Positions 6,953 through 9,206 of a DNA stretch of 9,206 nt are shown in pieces. The position numbers and the translations under genes are program-made. The notes under the pieces are model-generated. The model did not search any database, was not told where the DNA came from, and saw nothing but the letters and a program-made list of their open reading frames with translations. Position 1 is the stretch's first letter. Each line of letters begins with the position of its first letter. Origin of the DNA: Promethearchaeota archaeon (GTDB taxonomy: Archaea; Asgardarchaeota; Lokiarchaeia; Sigyniarchaeales; SOKP01); NCBI GenBank assembly GCA_004524385.1, contig SDNM01000044.1, forward strand, positions 1 through 9,206, read 5' to 3'.

Positions 6953-8875
6953 ATGTTTAAAGTTCTTGTAAAAACGAAGGTAGTGTTGCAATTGAGAAAA
7001 ATTAAAAAAATTCAAGACGCTGAAAAAATAGCCGCAGGAGAAGTTGTTGAAAGACCGGCTAATATCGTTAAAGAGCTAATAGAAAATAGTATAGATGCGG
7101 GATCAAGAGAAATAAGATTAATTGTGAAGAAAGCAGGTAAAGCGCTAATTCAAATTATAGATGATGGTATAGGAATACCTCCTGATGATATTGAATTCGC
7201 TTTTGAGAGGCATACTAGCAGTAAGATAAGAAATATTAAAGATTTAGATAATCTCCATACGTTAGGATTTAGAGGAGAGGCTTTAGCTAGCATTGCCGCT
7301 GTAAGTCAAGTTGAAATAATTTCAAGAACAGAAGAAAACGATTTAGGTATTCAATTATTTATAGAAGGGGGAAAAATAACAAAAAGAAAAGAAATCTCTT
7401 GTCCTGTTGGGACGAATGTTAAAGTAAAAAACATCTTTTATAATATCCCGGCTAGACAAAAATTTCTTAAATCAGATTCTACTGAACTTGGGCATATTAC
7501 GGATATCATGCAAAGGTACACACTTGCTTATCCTGATATTCATTTTATTTACAGACATAACGATTTAGACATACTCAATTGCCCTCCTAACGATTTGAAA
7601 ACCACAGTGTTTCATGTATACGGAAAATCAAATGCAAAATTTATGGAACCTATTAATTATTCGGAGCAAGATATTAAAATCTCTGGATTATTAGGACATC
7701 CGCAAATTTCTAAAAAAAATAGAAATTACTCGAGTATATATATTAATCGTCGCTATGTTATAAGCGACTTATTATTTAGAGCAATCCAAGAAGCATATAA
7801 AGGAATTTTAATGACTGGAAAACATCCATTTTTTATATTAAATATTGAATTAGATCCCTCTGTAATAGATTTTAATGTGCATCCAAAGAAGCTACACATT
7901 AGATTTGAACGAGACGAATATGTTTATAATAGGGTTTATAATATTATTCGAGGTTTTATTGAAGAAAATTTCATCACTAAAGAGGCGAAATATATTTCAA
8001 CAGAATTAGAACAATTCATTCCAGGGAAGGAAAGTGATTTGATAAAGGAAAATACCCTTGAATTAACAGAAATCAAAAGACCAATTAAAGAAATTCGGGA
8101 AAGAAAGAAGGATAAATCAACATCTAAAGAATTTTTAAATGAAAAAGGTGAATTAATCGACGAGACAGTACAGCTACATTTGACAGATAATATAATTGGT
8201 GAGGAGGAAACAATGAAACTCCCTGATACATATTTGAGAGAAAAATTCGTTGTATCTAAAGATTTTCCGAAGTTACGCTTAATCTCCAGCACAGGACAAT
8301 TATTAAACAAGACCTATGTCGTGTTAGAAGGATTTGATAAAGAGACCAACGAGCCGGGATTATATATTTTAGATCAACATGCGGCATCTGAAAGAATAAA
8401 CAAGGAAAAATTCTTAAGAGCTTACGATACTTCACAAATAAGCAAACAATCGCTAATATCCCCCCTAAAAATTGAAGTTTCTCCAAGCGAAAAGTTCTTT
8501 TTGCAGGAAAATTTAAATGAAATAAAGAAATTAGGTTTTACTTTAGAGCATTTTGGTGGAAATACCTTCATTTTAAGAGATATTCCAGTGATTATGGAAA
8601 AGCTTCCTGAAACGGGAATAATAAAAGAAATTTTTAGCGATATTGCGGAAATAGGCAAAGACAAAAGCTTTTCGGAAGTGAAAGAAGAAATTATTAATTA
8701 CCTTGCTTGTCATAAAAGCATAAGGGGGGGAGATTATTTAACCCTTAAAGATATTCGAACTCTTCTTATTGAATTGTCTGATTGTAATGATTCCTTTCAT
8801 TGTGCTCACGGGCGCCCTACGCTAAGATTTATTTCTTTTAAGGAATTAGATAAATTATTTAAACGGATTGTTTAA
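6953..8875 (+). CDS. mutL: DNA mismatch repair endonuclease MutL
   Basis: MutL of 640 residues from the ATG. The GHKL ATPase shows KELIENSIDAG (40-50, Glu41 catalytic and Asn45 for magnesium), DDGIG (70-74), GFRGEALASI (105-114), and NVHPKK (308-313) in the transducer domain. A variable charged linker covers about 340-440. The C-terminal domain has DQHAASERINKE (474-485), an exact DQHAx2Ex4E metal-binding motif. It also has QSLISP (499-504) in the place of the clamp-binding motif, ACHKSIR (585-591) and CAHGRP (617-622). All endonuclease motifs are present, so this is a nicking MutL of a methyl-independent pathway. Family N-termini normally begin just before KIxxL...KIAAGEV, so the first 13 residues are probably extra. 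GTG 6983, TTG 6986 or TTG 6992 are alternative starts, with a GAAGG at 6976-6980 that could serve as ribosome binding site. The partner mutS lies upstream on the same strand, separated by an opposing gene. Confidence 0.97.
   Translation: MFKVLVKTKVVLQLRKIKKIQDAEKIAAGEVVERPANIVKELIENSIDAGSREIRLIVKKAGKALIQIIDDGIGIPPDDIEFAFERHTSSKIRNIKDLDNLHTLGFRGEALASIAAVSQVEIISRTEENDLGIQLFIEGGKITKRKEISCPVGTNVKVKNIFYNIPARQKFLKSDSTELGHITDIMQRYTLAYPDIHFIYRHNDLDILNCPPNDLKTTVFHVYGKSNAKFMEPINYSEQDIKISGLLGHPQISKKNRNYSSIYINRRYVISDLLFRAIQEAYKGILMTGKHPFFILNIELDPSVIDFNVHPKKLHIRFERDEYVYNRVYNIIRGFIEENFITKEAKYISTELEQFIPGKESDLIKENTLELTEIKRPIKEIRERKKDKSTSKEFLNEKGELIDETVQLHLTDNIIGEEETMKLPDTYLREKFVVSKDFPKLRLISSTGQLLNKTYVVLEGFDKETNEPGLYILDQHAASERINKEKFLRAYDTSQISKQSLISPLKIEVSPSEKFFLQENLNEIKKLGFTLEHFGGNTFILRDIPVIMEKLPETGIIKEIFSDIAEIGKDKSFSEVKEEIINYLACHKSIRGGDYLTLKDIRTLLIELSDCNDSFHCAHGRPTLRFISFKELDKLFKRIV
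6976..6980 (+). promoter_or_regulatory. possible ribosome binding site for an internal mutL start
   Basis: GAAGG stands 5 bases before TTG 6986 and 11 bases before TTG 6992, in frame with mutL. It is the only Shine-Dalgarno-like site seen ahead of a gene in this window. It would give a protein starting at residue 12 or 14 of the ATG version, matching the normal MutL N-terminus. Confidence 0.35.
8724..8730 (+). repeat. G7 homopolymer inside mutL
   Basis: Seven G residues, conspicuous in such AT-rich DNA, encode Arg591-Gly592-Gly593 right after the ACHKSI motif. Loss of one G gives a TAA three codons after the tract; gain of one G gives a TAA seven codons after it. Both remove the CAHGRP metal-site motif and the C-terminus. 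Confidence 0.9.
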
Positions 8876-8880
8876 AAAAA
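8874..8880 (-). terminator. T7 tract after the 104-residue gene
   Basis: On the minus strand a run of seven T begins 3 bases after the stop codon at 8884-8886. It is a plausible oligo-T terminator for the small gene, and it overlaps the mutL stop codon on the other strand. Confidence 0.45.
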
Positions 8881-8883
8881 GAT

Positions 8884-9198
8884 TTAAGTCATTGAATCTA
8901 ATCTAAAAGAATCGTCATGTAGCGAGTCCATAAGACTTAGAACTGTTAATTTCAAGGAAAGCATCTCCATAACTTCAATATGTAATTTTTTATATAGTTC
9001 TGATTCTTTAGGGACATCATAGATTTCAATGAGGTTATTAAATTCTTTAGTTAATCTTTCCCTTAATTCATCTTGTTTATCTAAATTGAGTTCTTGAGAT
9101 TCAATCCAATTATCGACGGCACCTTTAATCAAGGTCTCAACCTCGCTACCTATCGTATATTCAACCTCTATTTCTTGTGATTGTTTACGACTTTCCAT
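8884..9198 (-). CDS. small acidic helical protein of unknown function, possibly 5'-partial
   Basis: I do not recognise this 104-residue protein. It is rich in Glu, Asp, Lys and Leu and has no cysteine, signal peptide or membrane segment. It reads as three or four amphipathic helices (about 17-35, 41-58, 64-90). The ATG at 9198 is the first visible start in frame. The two upstream codons still inside the window (GAA, TAC) are open, so the gene may begin beyond the edge. The frame is supported by coding-like composition, by the 8-base spacing from the mutL stop, and by the T7 tract just after its own stop. A second ATG at the very window end (9206) is out of frame and stops after 12 codons. Its tail-to-tail position gives no functional link to MutL. 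Confidence 0.65.
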   Translation of the reverse strand: MESRKQSQEIEVEYTIGSEVETLIKGAVDNWIESQELNLDKQDELRERLTKEFNNLIEIYDVPKESELYKKLHIEVMEMLSLKLTVLSLMDSLHDDSFRLDSMT

Positions 9199-9206
9199 GT
9201 ATTCAT

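Noticed and set aside
7936..8664. Three overlapping open frames (124, 76 and 80 codons) on the minus strand within mutL
   Set aside because: They overlap one another and the MutL linker and C-terminal domain, with no recognisable motifs; they are by-products of AT-rich coding composition.
1..9206. Defence system, toxin-antitoxin pair, CRISPR array or mobile element
   Set aside because: No repeats with spacers, transposase, integrase, terminal inverted repeats or toxin-like small gene pairs are visible; the genes fit a chromosomal setting.

Overview
The window is AT-rich and densely coding, and it reads as archaeal chromosome. The best guess is an Asgard archaeon (Lokiarchaeia-like / Promethearchaeota). 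The reasons are TATA-like boxes about 25-30 bases ahead of several start codons, with mutS and the radical SAM gene predicted to have almost no leader; almost no Shine-Dalgarno sites; and a gene whose product joins a longin/roadblock-like N-terminal region to the beginning of an Arf/Ras-type GTPase, an arrangement I associate with Asgard genomes. The lineage call is inference. No rRNA, tRNA, CRISPR array or insertion sequence is visible.

Layout. 74-928 (+): an alpha/beta hydrolase of the monoacylglycerol lipase type. 936-1505 (-): the longin-like protein with a GTPase stub that ends at switch I. 1611-2663 (-): a stand-alone radical SAM/SPASM enzyme. 2664-2937: a divergent promoter region. 2938-5823 (+): a long bacterial-type MutS. 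5830-6750 (-): a polytopic membrane protein resembling GT87/DUF2029 mannosyltransferases. 6751-6952: a second divergent promoter region. 6953-8875 (+): MutL with an intact endonuclease site. 8884-9198 (-): a small acidic protein of unknown function, possibly continuing beyond the window edge.

How the genes work together. The clear functional pair is MutS (mismatch recognition) and MutL (nicking endonuclease), a methyl-independent mismatch repair system of bacterial ancestry. Both carry clamp-binding motifs of bacterial form: QTSFF in MutS and QSLISP in MutL. The two genes are not an operon: an unrelated membrane-protein gene on the opposite strand lies between them, and each has its own promoter region. 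Each mut gene faces a minus-strand gene tail to tail with only 6-8 bases between stops.

The most notable observations are: (i) each mut gene contains a homopolymer tract (A11 in mutS, G7 in mutL) where a one-base slip in either direction gives a stop within a few codons and removes the functional C-terminal part; (ii) the GTPase stub has lost the P-loop Ser/Thr and everything after switch I; (iii) MutS has a long charged coiled-coil insert before its clamp motif; (iv) an inverted repeat surrounds a TATA-like box ahead of mutL.
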